Shown here piece by piece: positions 63,739 to 64,000 of a stretch of DNA of 64,000 nucleotides; the first letter of the stretch is position 1; each line of letters begins with the position of its first letter. The position numbers and the translations under genes were made by a program. The notes beneath the pieces are model-generated. The model was given only the letters and a program-made list of their open reading frames with translations, searched no databases and was not told the DNA's origin. The stretch is from Ignavibacteriales bacterium (GTDB lineage Bacteria; Bacteroidota; Ignavibacteria; UBA10030): assembly GCA_026390595.1 (NCBI GenBank), contig JAPLFQ010000005.1, positions 62,001 through 126,000 of the forward strand. The letters are read 5' to 3'.

Positions 63739-64000
63739 TCAGGGTTGCTTCAGGTATTTCTCCGGAATCACATTGTCGGGGGACTCGTCCTGCCACGTCA
63801 CCGACGTGATCCACCACCGGTTGTCCTTGAAAAGGAGGTGAAAGCTGTTAATCCCGCGGATTGGTTTCCCTCCATCGGCCAGGTTCATCTCTTTTTGATA
63901 GGCGCTGAAAATCTGCGCCAGCCTTCCATAGTATTCCCCGGTTCTCCCGATTTCCTTTTCGCGGAAACTTCTGAGCGTCCCATTCTTGATTCTCCCCCCG
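63739..64000 (-). CDS. NTF2-like protein, C-terminal fragment
   Basis: A minus-strand frame enters from the right edge and stops at 63739-63741. It encodes at least 86 residues: YYGRLAQIFSAYQKEM (helix), then GINSFHLLFKDNRWWITSVT and WQDESPDNVIPEKYLK. The strand-Trp-Trp-strand pattern near the C-terminus resembles SnoaL/NTF2-like proteins. The N-terminus is outside the window. Function is unknown. Confidence 0.65.
   Translation of the reverse strand, partial: GGRIKNGTLRSFREKEIGRTGEYYGRLAQIFSAYQKEMNLADGGKPIRGINSFHLLFKDNRWWITSVTWQDESPDNVIPEKYLKQP

Noticed and set aside
1-64000. Search for CRISPR arrays, IS elements, integrases, tRNA and rRNA genes
   Set aside because: I saw no regular spaced repeats, no transposase or integrase motifs and no clear tRNA T-arm or rRNA stretch by eye; a covariance-model search would be the decisive test.

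Overview
This window looks like a chromosomal segment of a free-living bacterium of the FCB group, probably Ignavibacteria-like or another early-branching Bacteroidota relative. The evidence is a type IX secretion sorting tail (QNYPNPFNPST then a GIYLYQL-type ending) on a large secreted protein, an Rpb6-like omega subunit tail next to coaBC, and several families common in that group (DUF1684, DUF2911, DUF1460, GxGYxYP). No tRNA, rRNA, IS element, phage or CRISPR array was recognised.

Layout. 1-6965 (+): a housekeeping start (omega tail, coaBC, type 4 uracil-DNA glycosylase), an MbfA-like iron exporter, then small stress or binding proteins (YdeI/DUF1905, zinc ribbon, SRPBCC, NTF2-like, DinB/maleylpyruvate isomerase-like) and a LysE exporter. 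7011-17472 (+): SulP transporter, ICMT-like methyltransferase, an Lnt-like membrane protein that has lost its catalytic domain, a secreted M20 peptidase, DUF1684, dnaB, an outer-membrane barrel, DUF1460, a tandem DUF2911 protein and a CDGSH protein that overlaps a convergent SpoU methyltransferase. 18397-23816: a STAS anti-anti-sigma protein with a textbook promoter, a three-gene operon led by a CHASE2-like receptor with no output domain, a TonB/PpiC fusion lipoprotein and an exported MsrA. 23950-29927: an AddAB-type helicase-nuclease pair.

29965-50592 is mostly a carbohydrate-degradation region: GH3 with PA14, GH38, GH116-like, GH20 and GH29, all with signal peptides. GH20 and GH29 share the same C-terminal chitobiase-like plus discoidin-like module. 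The specificities (mannose, hexosamine, fucose, glucose/xylose) suggest trimming of complex glycans or glycoproteins outside the cytoplasm. No SusC/SusD pair is present. The block is interrupted by a minus-strand lipid-desaturase group (one gene there carries a frameshift) and a TonB-dependent receptor operon.

50705-64000 is almost all minus strand: VF530-like protein, T9SS cargo protein, a Cas4-like/DEDD nuclease fusion (DUF2779), a YycJ-like metallo-hydrolase, three small proteins, a secreted nucleoside-hydrolase-like protein, a GxGYxYP protein, a site-2-protease-like peptidase and a truncated NTF2-like gene at the edge. Intergenic spaces carry degenerate repeats, several strong hairpins and a recurring TATCTTG element that may be a local promoter motif. 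No single stretch is clearly a new system. The best leads are the catalytic-domain-less Lnt, the TonB/PpiC fusion, the nuclease fusion, the output-less CHASE2 operon and a cysteine-rich micro-protein between glycosidases.
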